Assembly (NCBI GenBank): GCA_002699185.1
Contig: PABG01000071.1
Location: 1-47,668, forward strand
DNA: 47,668 nt
Direction of reading: 5' to 3'
Source: Gammaproteobacteria bacterium
GTDB lineage: Bacteria; Pseudomonadota; Gammaproteobacteria; Thiohalobacterales; Thiohalobacteraceae
Of this stretch, positions 26,013 through 35,240 are shown in pieces. Each line of letters opens with the position of its first letter. Positions within the stretch are counted from its first letter, which is position 1. The notes under the pieces are model-generated. The model did no database searches. It was given only the letters and a program-made list of their open reading frames with translations, and had not been told where the DNA came from. Both the position numbers and the translations under genes were made by a program.

Positions 26013-27504
26013 AGCCGATGAACTCCTGCCGGGCGATGAACTGGACCCACTCCAGCGGACTGAAGGGAATGAAGGCCAGCAGGCCGGCGCCCAGCGACAT
26101 GGCCGCCGTGATGACCGGCGGCCACAACAGCAGCCAGCCGGTTTCGCGGCCGCCGACGGCCGGCGCGAAGCCGTTCCCGGCCGGGGCGCGGAACCAGGCC
26201 CGATGCAGAATGGGCAGGAAATAGGCCGCGTTGAGCAGGCTGCTGCCGGCGAGCACCAGCACCACCCAGTCCTGGCCGGCCTGCATCGCGCCCAGCCCCA
26301 GGTACCACTTGCTGACGAAGCCGGCCACCGGCGGCAGCCCGATCATGCCGAAGGCGGCCAGGGTGAAGGCCCCCATGGTCCAGGGCATGCGCCGGCCCAC
26401 GCCATCCATTTCGCTGATGCGATGGATGTGCACCGTTTCGGCCAGATTGCCGGCGCAGAAGAACAGGGTGATCTTCATCAGGCCCTGGTGCACCAGGTGC
26501 ACCAGCCCGCCGATGGTGGCGATGGGCCCGGCAATGGCCACGCCCAGGGCGATGTAGGACACCTGGCTGACGGTGGAGAAGGCCAGCCGGCGCTTGAGGT
26601 CGTCCTGGTACAGTGCCCGCAGCGAACCGTAGAGGATGGTAATGGCGGCCAGCGCCGCCAGCGGCAGGGCCACACCCAGGTCCGCGGCCAGTTCCACGCC
26701 GTAGACCTCGTAGACGATGCGCACGATGCCGAAGGCGCCGGCCTTGACCACGGCCACGGCGTGCAGCAGGGCGCTGACCGGCGCCGGCGCGACCATGGCC
26801 TGCGGCAGCCAGCCGTGCAGCGGCACCAGCGCGGCCTTGACCCCGACACCGGCGATCAGCAGCCAGAAGATCAGAATCAGCGCACCGCGATGGTCGTCGA
26901 CCAGGCCGTGGACGAAACCGGTGGCGGTGAATTCCAGCGTGCCGGCCAGGCTGTACAGCCAGAGGGTGCCGGCCAGCAGCAGGGCGCCGCCGGTCAGGGT
27001 GTAGGCCAGGTAGCTCTGGCCGGCGCGCCGCGCCGCCTCGGTGCCGCGGTGGACCACCAGCGGATAGGTCGACAGGGTCAGCAGTTCGTAGAACAGCAGG
27101 AAGGTGAGCAGGTTGCCGGCCAGGGCCACGCCGACGCTGGCGGTCACGCACAGGCTGAAGAAACCGAAGAAGCGGCTGCGATGCGGCGATCCTTCCAGAT
27201 AGCCGATGGCATACAGCGTGGTCAGCAGCCACAGGGCCGAGGACAGGGTGACGAACAGCAGTGCCAGCGGTCCGGCCCGCAGCACGAAATCCAGTCCGGG
27301 CAGCAGGGCCAGACGCAGCTCGAAGGCGTGGCCATGGGCCACGCCCCACAGCATCCAGCCGACCAGCAGCAGCTTGGAGACGGCGCCCAGCAGGTTGAGG
27401 CCGGTGCGCAGTGCGACCCGCCGCTCGGCGATGGCGAAGATCACCAGGCCCGGCAGCAGCGAACTGGCCAGCACCGCCAGCAGGATCCAGCTGCCCGGGC
27501 TCAC
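26005..27504 (-). CDS. MrpD/MrpA-type proton antiporter subunit (second copy)
   Basis: A 499-residue proton antiporter membrane subunit with the core segment VKAALVPLHGWLPQAMVAPA near residue 225, then PVSALLHAVAVVKAG and later HQGLMKITLFFCAGNLAE. The two key lysines and the transmembrane glutamate expected for proton transfer (TFLLFYELLTL) are present. GTG at 27504 overlaps the stop of the previous gene as GTGA; the longer open frame upstream runs into that gene. It may take the place of the N-terminal part of MrpA, which is missing from the operon, but cannot be told from MrpD by eye. Confidence 0.8.
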   Translation of the reverse strand: MSPGSWILLAVLASSLLPGLVIFAIAERRVALRTGLNLLGAVSKLLLVGWMLWGVAHGHAFELRLALLPGLDFVLRAGPLALLFVTLSSALWLLTTLYAIGYLEGSPHRSRFFGFFSLCVTASVGVALAGNLLTFLLFYELLTLSTYPLVVHRGTEAARRAGQSYLAYTLTGGALLLAGTLWLYSLAGTLEFTATGFVHGLVDDHRGALILIFWLLIAGVGVKAALVPLHGWLPQAMVAPAPVSALLHAVAVVKAGAFGIVRIVYEVYGVELAADLGVALPLAALAAITILYGSLRALYQDDLKRRLAFSTVSQVSYIALGVAIAGPIATIGGLVHLVHQGLMKITLFFCAGNLAETVHIHRISEMDGVGRRMPWTMGAFTLAAFGMIGLPPVAGFVSKWYLGLGAMQAGQDWVVLVLAGSSLLNAAYFLPILHRAWFRAPAGNGFAPAVGGRETGWLLLWPPVITAAMSLGAGLLAFIPFSPLEWVQFIARQEFIGYD

Positions 27505-28985
27505 GGCACCGCCTCCGCCGGTCCGGGGCCGACAGCGAGATCCAGCCAGGGCAGCAGCCAGGCCGGCGCCAGCCCCAGCAGCAGGGCCAGTATCGCCAGG
27601 GTCAGGGCGGTCCATTCCATCGCCGCGGGCACGGGCCGGGCCGCGTGTCCGGCCGCGGCCGGGGTGAAGAAGTGGCCGACCACCTTGAACACATAGCCGG
27701 CGGCCAGCAGGCCGCCGAGCAGCATCACCGCTACCAGGTCCCAGCGACCCTGGAGCAGGGCCGCTTCCAGCAGCAGCCACTTGCCGATGAAACCGCCGGT
27801 GGGCGGCAGTCCGGCGATGCTGATCCCGGCCAGGGCGAAGGCGGCCACGGTCAGCGGCAGCCGCTGGGCCACGCAGTCCAGGTCGGGGATGCGGTCATGC
27901 CCGCCGAAGCGCAGGAGATTGCCGGCGGCCAGGAACATGGCGGCCTTGGCCAGGGCGTGCGCCAGTACCAGCCACAGGACCGCGCGCCAGGCCGCCGGGT
28001 CGGGCAGCCCGGCGGCAGTGAGCAGGGGGAAGGCCAGGAACAGGTAACCGATCTGGGCCACGGTGGAGTAGGCCACCAGCAGCTTGACCCGTGGCTGGCG
28101 CAGGGCCTGCCAGGAACCCCACAGGATGGCCGCCATGCCCAGCCACCCCAGCACCTCACCCGTGCCGGCCCCCTCCAGGCCGGACAGGGGCGCGAACAGT
28201 TCCAGCCACAGCCGTACCAGGATGTAGAAGGAGGCCTTGACCACCAGCGCCGACAGCAGGGCGCTGACCGGGGCCGGGGCGCTGCTGTGGGCCGGCGGCA
28301 GCCAGAAGTGAAACGGGAACAGGGCGGTCTTGAGCGCCAGTCCCGCCCCCATCAGGCCCAGTGCGGTGCGGGCGGCCGGGCCGGCCTCCAGGCGCTGGGT
28401 CAGCAGGGAGAAGTCGAGCGTGCCGGTGGCGTGGTACAGCAGCGCCACGCCCAGCAGATAGACCAGTGAGCCGAGCAGGGTGGCCAGCAGATAGCGCATC
28501 GCCCCGCTCAGGGCGGCGCGGCCGCCGCTGAATGCGGTCAGCGCCACCGCCGCCAGGCCCATCAGTTCCAGGGTGACATAGAGGTTGAACAGGTCGGCCG
28601 ACAGGAACAGGGCGTTCAGCGCCCCCAGCAGGAACAGCCACAGGGGCCAGAAGCCGCGCGCCTGTGACCGTTCGAAATAGCTGTCGGCGTAGACGGCGAC
28701 GCCGAGGCCGACCAGGGCGGTGGCGGTCAGGAACACCAGGCTCAGGGCGTCGGCGCGCAGTTCGATGCCGAGCGGCGCGCCCCAGCCGCCGACAGCGTGG
28801 CGCAGGGTTTGCGCGTCGGCCACCGCGGTACCCAGTCCGGCCAGGAGCAGCAGGCCGCCGGCGGTGGTCAGCAGACCGATGGCCCGGGCGGCGGGCGGCC
28901 ACAGGGCACCCGCCGCCGCGCCGGTCAGGGGCAGCAGGATCAGCAGGGCCTCCCAGGGCAGGTCGGGCAGCAGCACCGGACTCAC
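27501..28985 (-). CDS. mrpD: MrpD-type proton antiporter subunit
   Basis: A 494-residue subunit of the Mrp cation/proton antiporter, homologous to NuoM/N of complex I. The core LKTALFPFHFWLPPAHSSAP is near residue 220, with PVSALLSALVVKAS after it and HALAKAAMFLAAGNLLRF later. The glutamate helix LFNLYVTLELMGL is near residue 135. The start overlaps the mrpC stop as ATGA. Such subunits carry protons through the membrane arm. A long hydrophobic protein with no charged tail. Confidence 0.87.
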   Translation of the reverse strand: MSPVLLPDLPWEALLILLPLTGAAAGALWPPAARAIGLLTTAGGLLLLAGLGTAVADAQTLRHAVGGWGAPLGIELRADALSLVFLTATALVGLGVAVYADSYFERSQARGFWPLWLFLLGALNALFLSADLFNLYVTLELMGLAAVALTAFSGGRAALSGAMRYLLATLLGSLVYLLGVALLYHATGTLDFSLLTQRLEAGPAARTALGLMGAGLALKTALFPFHFWLPPAHSSAPAPVSALLSALVVKASFYILVRLWLELFAPLSGLEGAGTGEVLGWLGMAAILWGSWQALRQPRVKLLVAYSTVAQIGYLFLAFPLLTAAGLPDPAAWRAVLWLVLAHALAKAAMFLAAGNLLRFGGHDRIPDLDCVAQRLPLTVAAFALAGISIAGLPPTGGFIGKWLLLEAALLQGRWDLVAVMLLGGLLAAGYVFKVVGHFFTPAAAGHAARPVPAAMEWTALTLAILALLLGLAPAWLLPWLDLAVGPGPAEAVP

Positions 28986-29302
28986 GCCTCCGGGCCCTCC
29001 CTCGGTGCGTCGTCTTCCAGAGTGGGCCGGCCGCTGGTCGTGGTCAGCTTGAGCATCAGTACCAGGCCCAGGGCGGTGGCCGAGACCGCCACCACGATGC
29101 CGGTGATGACCATGGCATGGGGGACCGGGTCGGGGCCGGCGTCGGCGGGTCCGCCCAGTCCGACCAGCACCAGGAACACCCCGCTGCCGAGGATGTTCAC
29201 CGCCAGCAGCTTGCGCAGCAGGTGCGCCTGCACCGCCAGCCCGTACAGCCCCAGCACGACCAGGGCCACCCCGGCCAGGGCATAGAATCCGGCCGCGCTC
29301 AT
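28982..29302 (-). CDS. mrpC: MrpC, NuoK-like antiporter subunit
   Basis: A 106-residue protein with three hydrophobic helices, homologous to NuoK. The segments GLAVQAHLLRKLLAVNILGS and HAMVITGIVVAVSATALGL correspond to the NuoK-type helices; the latter is a strong family signature (ALVLTAIVIG in classical members). The ATG at 29302 overlaps the upstream stop as ATGA, and its own stop overlaps mrpD. It belongs to the core of the Mrp complex. Confidence 0.88.
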   Translation of the reverse strand: MSAAGFYALAGVALVVLGLYGLAVQAHLLRKLLAVNILGSGVFLVLVGLGGPADAGPDPVPHAMVITGIVVAVSATALGLVLMLKLTTTSGRPTLEDDAPREGPEA

Positions 29303-30231
29303 GCCGGCGGCTCCGCGGCGGGCCGTGAGCCCTGGAACAGCACCGCCAGGGTGGCGGCGATGGACAGGGTGGCCAGGGTCTCGATCAGCAGGATCAGCGC
29401 GCCGGCCAGTGCCGGGGGGTATTCCAGCAGCGGCCGGCCGGTCAGCAGCAGCGCCCAGGCCACCAGCAGGAAGCCGCCGGGGCCGATCACGATGGCCAGC
29501 CGCAGGGGCAGGCCGGTCAGGTGCGGCTGCAGCCGCCAGCCGGCCAGCAGCGCGAGCACGCCGGCCGCCCCCAGCACCGCGCCGGCCTGGAAGGCGCCGC
29601 CGGGGGCATGGGCGCCGGCCCACAGCAGGTAGGCGGCGGCCAGCACCAGGACGGGCAGCAGCAGTCGCAGCAGCAGGTCCAGCACCGGACCGGGCGCGGC
29701 CTCGCGCCGGGGCGGCTCGGCCTCCAGTGACCAGGCCGCCAGCAGGGCCAGCAGCAGCACCAGCACCTCCAGCAGGGTGTCGTAGCCGCGGAAGTTGAGC
29801 AGCACCGCCGTGACCGGGTTGCTCACCCCGCTGCGTCCGAGTTCGGCCGCCACCTGCGCCTGCAGCCCGGCCGGCTCCGGGAGCAGACTGAGCACGGCCA
29901 GCCCCAGACCGGCCCCGGCCAGCACCAGCAGCAGCGCCGGCGCGTTGCGCCAGGCCTCGCGGGTATCGGCGCGGGTTCCGGCCGGGGCGATGCGGTTCAG
30001 CCGCGCCAGGGCCGCCAGCAGCAGGGCGCCGGTCAGGCCGGCGCCGATGGCCGCCTCGGCCAGGGCCACGTCGGGCGCCTCCAGTCGCACCCAGGCCAGC
30101 GCCATCAGCAGGCCGAAGGCGATGAACAGCACGATGCCGCGGAACAGGTCGGGGCAGGCCAGGGCGCGCCAGGCCAGCCACACCAGGCCCAGGGCGAGCA
30201 GGGCGTCGATGCCGGTCTGCAGCAGGCTCAC
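29299..30231 (-). CDS. fused MrpA C-terminal (DUF4040) and MrpB protein
   Basis: A 310-residue membrane protein with two parts. The first third, with ALAWVRLEAPDVALAEAAIG near residues 45-65, is the DUF4040 domain usually found at the C-terminus of MrpA. The remainder, with HAPGGAFQAGAVLGAAGVL and the terminal helices, is MnhB/MrpB. Loss of the large N-terminal part of MrpA and fusion of the rest to MrpB is seen in rearranged Mrp operons. I chose GTG at 30231, which overlaps the mrpG stop as GTGA and has GGAG eight bases upstream, over GTG at 30240. Confidence 0.82.
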   Translation of the reverse strand: MSLLQTGIDALLALGLVWLAWRALACPDLFRGIVLFIAFGLLMALAWVRLEAPDVALAEAAIGAGLTGALLLAALARLNRIAPAGTRADTREAWRNAPALLLVLAGAGLGLAVLSLLPEPAGLQAQVAAELGRSGVSNPVTAVLLNFRGYDTLLEVLVLLLALLAAWSLEAEPPRREAAPGPVLDLLLRLLLPVLVLAAAYLLWAGAHAPGGAFQAGAVLGAAGVLALLAGWRLQPHLTGLPLRLAIVIGPGGFLLVAWALLLTGRPLLEYPPALAGALILLIETLATLSIAATLAVLFQGSRPAAEPPA

Positions 30232-30527
30232 CGGCGCCACTCCGGGATCCCGCGCAGGCGCGCGCCGCGGGCGATCAGGTGGGAGACGCTGGCCCCGGCC
30301 AGCAGCACCAGCAGCCAGATCAGGATCAGCTTGCCCGCGACCAGCCAGCTGCCGGACTGCAGGGAAAGTCCCAGCACGATCAGGCCCAGGCCGACATTGT
30401 CGGCCTTGGTCAGGGCGTGCAGCCGCGTATAGACGTCCGGAAACCGCAGCAGCCCCAGGGTGCCGGCCAGGAAGAACAGGGCACCGGCCAGCAGCAGCAG
30501 GGCGGCGAGGTAATCAGGGCCGGTCAT
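30228..30527 (-). CDS. mrpG: MrpG antiporter subunit
   Basis: A 99-residue protein with three hydrophobic helices. The segment GTLGLLRFPDVYTRLHALTKADNVG near residues 20-45 is the hallmark of MrpG/PhaG. The ATG at 30527 has GGAGG six bases upstream; a first ATG at 30533 abuts that GGAGG and is less likely. It overlaps mrpF by 14 bases and the following gene by four. Confidence 0.9.
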   Translation of the reverse strand: MTGPDYLAALLLLAGALFFLAGTLGLLRFPDVYTRLHALTKADNVGLGLIVLGLSLQSGSWLVAGKLILIWLLVLLAGASVSHLIARGARLRGIPEWRR

Positions 30528-30792
30528 GCTCATCCTCCGGCTGCGGCCAGGCCCGGCGCACGAAGGCCACCGCCGCCACCGCGGCCAGCAGGGCAAAGAC
30601 CAGGGCGACGTCGCGCAGCGCCGCGACGCCTCCGGCCTGGGCCAGTACCAGCAGGATGGCCACGGCGGTGGTGCCGAACAACTGTGCGGCCAGCATGCGG
30701 TCGGCCGCGGTGGGGCCGCGCACCACCCGCCACAGCCCGGCGCCGAGGTTGAGCAGCAGGAACAGGGTCAGGGCGTGATACAGGTCCGGCAT
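30514..30792 (-). CDS. mrpF: MrpF antiporter subunit
   Basis: A 92-residue protein with three hydrophobic helices. RVVRGPTAADRMLAAQLFGT near residues 22-41 matches the conserved cytoplasmic loop of MrpF (usually GPxxxDRVLALD), and DVALVFALLAAVA follows. The ATG at 30792 follows GGAAG. It lies 20 bases after mrpE and overlaps mrpG, so it is firmly within the operon. The C-terminal tail is acidic. Confidence 0.9.
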   Translation of the reverse strand: MPDLYHALTLFLLLNLGAGLWRVVRGPTAADRMLAAQLFGTTAVAILLVLAQAGGVAALRDVALVFALLAAVAAVAFVRRAWPQPEDEHDRP

Positions 30793-30812
30793 TCGCTTCC
30801 GTTTGCTTTGTG

Positions 30813-31301
30813 TTATGGCAGTGTCAGGCCGAACAGACCCGCGACCCGCGCTTCCAGCTGCGCCAGCTGGGCCGGGTTGTCCTGGTCGGCATCGAGCACA
30901 TGCACCCGCAGGCAGTCGGCCTCCAGGTCCGCGCTCAGGGTACCGGGCAGCAGGGAGACGACATTGAGCATGAACACCCGCGGCAGGCCGGGTCCCAGCT
31001 GCAGTGAATAGTCGATCATGCCCGGGTTCAGCGGGCGTGCCGGCCGGAAGGCGCGTTGGGCCACGTCCACGGCGCCGAGCAGGGAGTGGAGGAGGAAGAA
31101 GCCGAGGAAACGCAGCAGTCCGGATGGCGTCAGCCGCTGCGGCGGCAGCAGGCGGGCGCTCAGCCAGCTGGCCAGGAGCACGGCGGGGACGCCGATGCTC
31201 CAACTCGCGGCGGCACCTTCGCTGATCAGCCACCAGACCAGGGCGAAGGCGAGCAGGCGCGGCAGTGGCAGTGCGGCGCGTAGGGGGTTACGACTCTGCA
31301 T
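30813..31301 (-). CDS. mrpE: MrpE antiporter subunit
   Basis: A 162-residue protein with two or three hydrophobic helices followed by a soluble C-terminal domain. LLHSLLGAVDVAQRAFRP near residues 75-90 and VVSLLPGTLSADLEADCLRVHVLD near the end are typical of MrpE. The ATG at 31301 gives the usual length; an upstream in-frame start at 31343 reads into a repeat. It is the first gene of the operon that runs to 24771. No clear promoter could be picked upstream because the gap is filled by repeats. Confidence 0.88.
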   Translation of the reverse strand: MQSRNPLRAALPLPRLLAFALVWWLISEGAAASWSIGVPAVLLASWLSARLLPPQRLTPSGLLRFLGFFLLHSLLGAVDVAQRAFRPARPLNPGMIDYSLQLGPGLPRVFMLNVVSLLPGTLSADLEADCLRVHVLDADQDNPAQLAQLEARVAGLFGLTLP

Positions 31302-31696
31302 GGGTTCGGGGCACTCGACTGAATCCCTCGGTGCGAGGCGCAAAAGCGCCGCGGCAATCTTTCCTCGTTGCTGCTATGGTCCCGAGATTGCCACGCTTTG
31401 CTCGCAATGACGAATAAGCCCAGGGTTGTTGAAGAAAATAGCCAGTGCCCAGGCCGGGGTGAGCGCAGGGTTTCCGGCATCTGTCGCCAGACCTGCAGGA
31501 AACCGGCCGGATGCCCTTATTCCGGCCTGCAGTCTGCTGTCCGCTCATCTGGAGTCGTTTCAACGCAAAGGCGCAGAGACGCCGGGATCGCAAAGGCTGT
31601 AACAGTAAGACCCTTCATTGGCTGCGCATGGCATAAGGATGCTTCCAGTTATGCATTGAAGACCTTTGCGGCCTCTGCGTCTATGCGTCGCATCTG
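31302..31696. repeat. 395-base gap filled by three repeat families
   Basis: No gene is visible. At 31330-31413 is a family A element (TGCGAGGCG, GCGGCAATC, GAGATTGCCACG, CTCGCAATGACG). At 31488-31540 is a partial family B element (CTGCAGG ... TTATTCCGGCCTGCAG). At about 31560-31690 is a family C element that opens TTCAACGCAAAGGCGCAGAG and closes TTTGCGGCCTCTGCGTC. The mrpE promoter must lie here. Confidence 0.7.
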
Positions 31697-33643
31697 TCAT
31701 CCGCCCGACTTCCCGTGGACATCCACCACCCGCGCCAGGCGCCGGGCCAGCGGCACCGCCTCGCCGTTCAGGCGCATGTCGTAGACGGCGGTGAAGGCCA
31801 GCACGCCGCGGACATAGCCGCGGGTTTCCCGGAACGGGATGGTGTCGATCCAGTGGTCGGGCTCGAACCCGCCGTCATCCGGCAGCCAGCGATCGACCCG
31901 GTGCGGGCCGGCGTTGTAGGCGGCGGCGGCCAGCGCCGGGTGGCCGTGGTAGCGCTCCAGCATGCGTTTGAGGTAGGCACTGCCCAGGCGCAGGTTGGCG
32001 CTGGTCGTGAGCAGGGTGGCGCGCGAGGGCCTGGGCAGGCGCAGCTGCAGCGCGGTCTGCCGGCCGGTGGCCGGCATCAGCTGCATCAGCCCCAGCGCGC
32101 CGGCCGGGGAGCGGGCGTCGGCCATGAAGGCGCTTTCCTGGCGGATGACCGCAAAGATCAGGGCCGGATCGAGGTCGAACTGCTCGGCCACCTGTTCGAT
32201 CTGGTCGCGGTAGGCCAGCGGGAAACGGATCTGCACATCGTCCCAGCGCCCGGCCCGGGCAGCGGTCCAGATGGCGCGGTCATGCCAGCCCCATTCGTGG
32301 GCCAGGGCCGCGGCCAGTTCCAGTTCCGCCGGCGACAGCTTCAGGCTGGCATGGTACCACTCGCGCCGCGAGGCCCAGGTCCGCCCCAGACGGTGGAGCT
32401 CCCCGGCCCGCCACAGGCCGGGGCGGCGCTGCAGCAGCGCCAGCAGGTCTGCCTCGTCATATTCGATCGGCCGGTGGTTGAGACGGTAGGGACGGTTCAG
32501 GCGGTCGGCGGCGAGAAAGCCGTGAAAGAAACGCTCGCCGGACAGTGTCAGCAACTGCTGTCGGGCCGGCTCGCTGCGGCCCAGCGCATCCAGCGCCCGG
32601 GCCTGCCAGTAGGGCCATTCGCTGAAGCGTGAATCCTGGTGCCGGAAGCCCTCGATGGTCTCCAGCAACGCGGCCCAGTCGCGCGCCAGCAGGGCGATGC
32701 GCGCCTGCAGTTCCTCGATCTCGGCATCGCGCCAGTCGGCGGGGACAGCCCTGAGGATGGCGTAGGCATTGTCGCTGCGGCGGATGCCGGCATAGCGGGC
32801 GACGTATTTCAAAGCGGCGTGATAGTCGTCTCCGGGCAGCTGGTCACGCCGGGCCTGCAGTGCCGCATAGGCGCTGTCGGGCTGGCTGCGGGCCAGACGC
32901 TGGATGGCGTGCAGGCGGATGCGCCGGACGCTGTCGTCGTCCGCCTGCATCCGGGCATCGTTCAGGGCGGCCGCGGGGCGGCGGTGGGCGTAGCGCCAGA
33001 ATTCGACCCGTTCGCGATCGGCGGCGGGCAGTTTCTTGCCGAGATAGGCGGCGAGGCTGAGCCGGCCCTCGGCCATGGCCAGGGCGATGCGCTCCCACAG
33101 GGCGTCGCTGTCGATGCGGTGCGAATCATAGAGCACCTCGAATACCGGGTCGCAGGCATCGGGCTGGGAATGGCCGACCGTCCAGAGCTCCATTGCCGCG
33201 TCCAGCCAGGCCGCGCGATCCCCGGTTGTGCGGGTGGCGCGCAGGTGATAGCAGCGCAGTTCGGCATCCCCGCCGCCGCGGTAGAAGCGTTCGAACCGCG
33301 ACCACTGACGGGTGCGTCCGAGATGTTCCAGCCAGTCGTCATACAGACGATCGGCCAGCGGGGTGTCGGCATGCCGTTCCAGGAAGGCCGCGATATCGGC
33401 GTCGCTGGCGCGGGCGAGGTCGCGGCGCAGCCGGCGGTCCTGCAGATAGGGATGCAGCGGATAGTCGTGCAGCGAGGCAGCCAGGGCGTCGAAGCGCTGC
33501 AGGTTGCCGCGCTCGAGTGCGTGCAATGCTTCCTGGTAACGCGGGCGTTCGTCGGTGAAGGGGTCGGGCAGGGCGATCGCGCCGCCCGCCCCCGCGAGGG
33601 ACAACAGCATTGCCGCTGCCAGCTGCAGTCGCTTACTCATCAT
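31697..33643 (-). CDS. slt: soluble lytic murein transglycosylase (Slt70 type)
   Basis: A 648-residue periplasmic enzyme that cuts the peptidoglycan glycan chain. A signal peptide is seen at the start (LQLAAAMLLSLAGAGGAIA). A long alpha-helical superhelix of TPR-like repeats fills the first 450 residues. The catalytic domain near residue 480 has FAVIRQESAFMADARSPAG, with the catalytic glutamate in RQES, then ALGLMQLMPATG and AAAYNAGPHRVDRW. Length is normal for Slt70. ATG at 33643 and the next ATG at 33640 are both possible starts. It is a single gene, divergent from the dehydrogenase. Confidence 0.93.
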   Translation of the reverse strand: MMSKRLQLAAAMLLSLAGAGGAIALPDPFTDERPRYQEALHALERGNLQRFDALAASLHDYPLHPYLQDRRLRRDLARASDADIAAFLERHADTPLADRLYDDWLEHLGRTRQWSRFERFYRGGGDAELRCYHLRATRTTGDRAAWLDAAMELWTVGHSQPDACDPVFEVLYDSHRIDSDALWERIALAMAEGRLSLAAYLGKKLPAADRERVEFWRYAHRRPAAALNDARMQADDDSVRRIRLHAIQRLARSQPDSAYAALQARRDQLPGDDYHAALKYVARYAGIRRSDNAYAILRAVPADWRDAEIEELQARIALLARDWAALLETIEGFRHQDSRFSEWPYWQARALDALGRSEPARQQLLTLSGERFFHGFLAADRLNRPYRLNHRPIEYDEADLLALLQRRPGLWRAGELHRLGRTWASRREWYHASLKLSPAELELAAALAHEWGWHDRAIWTAARAGRWDDVQIRFPLAYRDQIEQVAEQFDLDPALIFAVIRQESAFMADARSPAGALGLMQLMPATGRQTALQLRLPRPSRATLLTTSANLRLGSAYLKRMLERYHGHPALAAAAYNAGPHRVDRWLPDDGGFEPDHWIDTIPFRETRGYVRGVLAFTAVYDMRLNGEAVPLARRLARVVDVHGKSGG

Positions 33644-33866
33644 CCTGCATCCTGTGGCGCTGCTGCATCCGGGGGCCGTCCCAATGTTGCGCAAACCTGA
33701 TGATAGCCGATTGGATCGCTTCCGGTCATGAGGGTTCCGGCGGTTTGCCATGATTGTTCGATGGGCTTAATCTGCGGGGGCTGTGCCGTGCCTGGCACGG
33801 CATGCCGCCCCGGTCTGCAGTATCGCCTGCATGTCGGGCCTGTTTCCCAACCATGCGAGGTGCAAG

Positions 33867-35231
33867 ATGAGCTTCAAGGTCGTCAATCCGGCGAATGGCA
33901 CAGTGCTCAGGGTCGTGGATACCTGGACCGAGAAGCAACTCGACGCCGCCCTGGAACAGGCCGCTGCCGCCGCACCGGACTGGCGGGCACTGCCGCTGGC
34001 GGAGCGCTGCCGGCTGCTGACACGGGTCGGCGAGGTGCTGCGTGCGCGCCGGGAGGAGCTTGCCCGCACCGTTACCGGGGAGATGGGCAAACTGATCACC
34101 GAGGCGCGCGGCGAGGTGGACAAGTGCGCCTGGGTCTGTGATTACTATGCCGACAATGCCGCCGCCTTCCTGGCCGACGAGCCCATCGAGACCGATGCCG
34201 GCCGCAGCCTGGTCGCCTACCAGCCGCTGGGCACGGTGTTGGCGGTCATGCCCTGGAACTTCCCCCTGTGGCAGGTGATGCGCTTCGCCGCCCCGGCGCT
34301 GGCGGCGGGCAATACCGGTCTGCTCAAGCATGCCTCCAATGTGCCGCACTGCGCCCAGCTGCTGGAGGAGGTGTTCCTGGAGGCGGGTGTGCCGGCCGGG
34401 GTGTTCACCAGCCTGATGATCCCATCCTCCATGGTCGCGCGCGTGATCGGGGATCCGCGCGTGCACGCCGTGACCCTGACCGGCAGCGAGCCGGCCGGCA
34501 AGGCGGTGGCAGCGGCCGCCGGCCAGCACCTGAAGAAGAGCGTGCTGGAACTCGGCGGCTCCGATGCCTTCGTGATCCTGGAGGATGCCGATCTCGAACT
34601 GGCGGTGGATCAGGCCGTCGCCTCGCGCTTTCTCAATGCCGGCCAGAGTTGCATTGCCGCCAAGCGCTTCATTCCGGTCACCGCCATTGCCGATGAATTC
34701 GTGGAGCGGTTCCGGGTGAAGGTCGAGGAGTTGCGGTGCGGTGATCCCATGGACGAGTCCACCCGGCTGGCGCCCATGGCCCGGTTCGACCTGCGCGACG
34801 ATCTGCATCAGCAGGTGGTCGATACCCTGGCCAAAGGGGCGGTGGCGGTGACCGGCTGCATGCCCCAGCCCGGCGATGGCGCCTGGTACCAAGCCTCCAT
34901 TCTCGACCGGGTCGAGCCCGGTATGCGGGCCTACAGCGAGGAGTTGTTCGGGCCGGTGGCCATCGTCATCCGGGCCGCGGACGAGGCCGATGCGGTGCGC
35001 ATCGCCAACGATTCCGACTTCGGGCTGGGCGGCAGCGTCTGGACCCGGGATGCCGAGCGCGGCGAGCGGGTGGCGCGCCGGCTCGAGTGCGGCAGCGCCT
35101 TCGTCAACGGCCTGGTCAAGAGCGATCCGCGGTTGCCCTTCGGCGGCGTGAAACGCTCCGGCTACGGACGCGAACTGTCATTGCTGGGCATCCGCGAGTT
35201 CGTCAATGCCAAGACCGTCTGGGTCCGCTGA
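33867..35231 (+). CDS. NAD(P)-dependent aldehyde dehydrogenase, succinate-semialdehyde type
   Basis: A 454-residue enzyme of the aldehyde dehydrogenase superfamily. MPWNFPLWQVMRFAAPALAA near residue 130, the glutamate motif LELGGSDAF near 227 and the catalytic cysteine in NAGQSCIAAKRF near 262 are all present. Overall wording is close to succinate-semialdehyde dehydrogenases of the GabD/Sad type, but substrate is not certain. The ATG at 33867 has GAGG eight bases upstream. A TauE/SafE exporter gene begins nine bases after the stop, suggesting an operon; a link between the two functions is not obvious. Confidence 0.88.
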   Translation: MSFKVVNPANGTVLRVVDTWTEKQLDAALEQAAAAAPDWRALPLAERCRLLTRVGEVLRARREELARTVTGEMGKLITEARGEVDKCAWVCDYYADNAAAFLADEPIETDAGRSLVAYQPLGTVLAVMPWNFPLWQVMRFAAPALAAGNTGLLKHASNVPHCAQLLEEVFLEAGVPAGVFTSLMIPSSMVARVIGDPRVHAVTLTGSEPAGKAVAAAAGQHLKKSVLELGGSDAFVILEDADLELAVDQAVASRFLNAGQSCIAAKRFIPVTAIADEFVERFRVKVEELRCGDPMDESTRLAPMARFDLRDDLHQQVVDTLAKGAVAVTGCMPQPGDGAWYQASILDRVEPGMRAYSEELFGPVAIVIRAADEADAVRIANDSDFGLGGSVWTRDAERGERVARRLECGSAFVNGLVKSDPRLPFGGVKRSGYGRELSLLGIREFVNAKTVWVR

Positions 35232-35240
35232 CCGCGCCCC

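Noticed and set aside
33726-34892. 388-codon minus-strand open frame
   Set aside because: Opposite the aldehyde dehydrogenase, whose catalytic motifs are intact.
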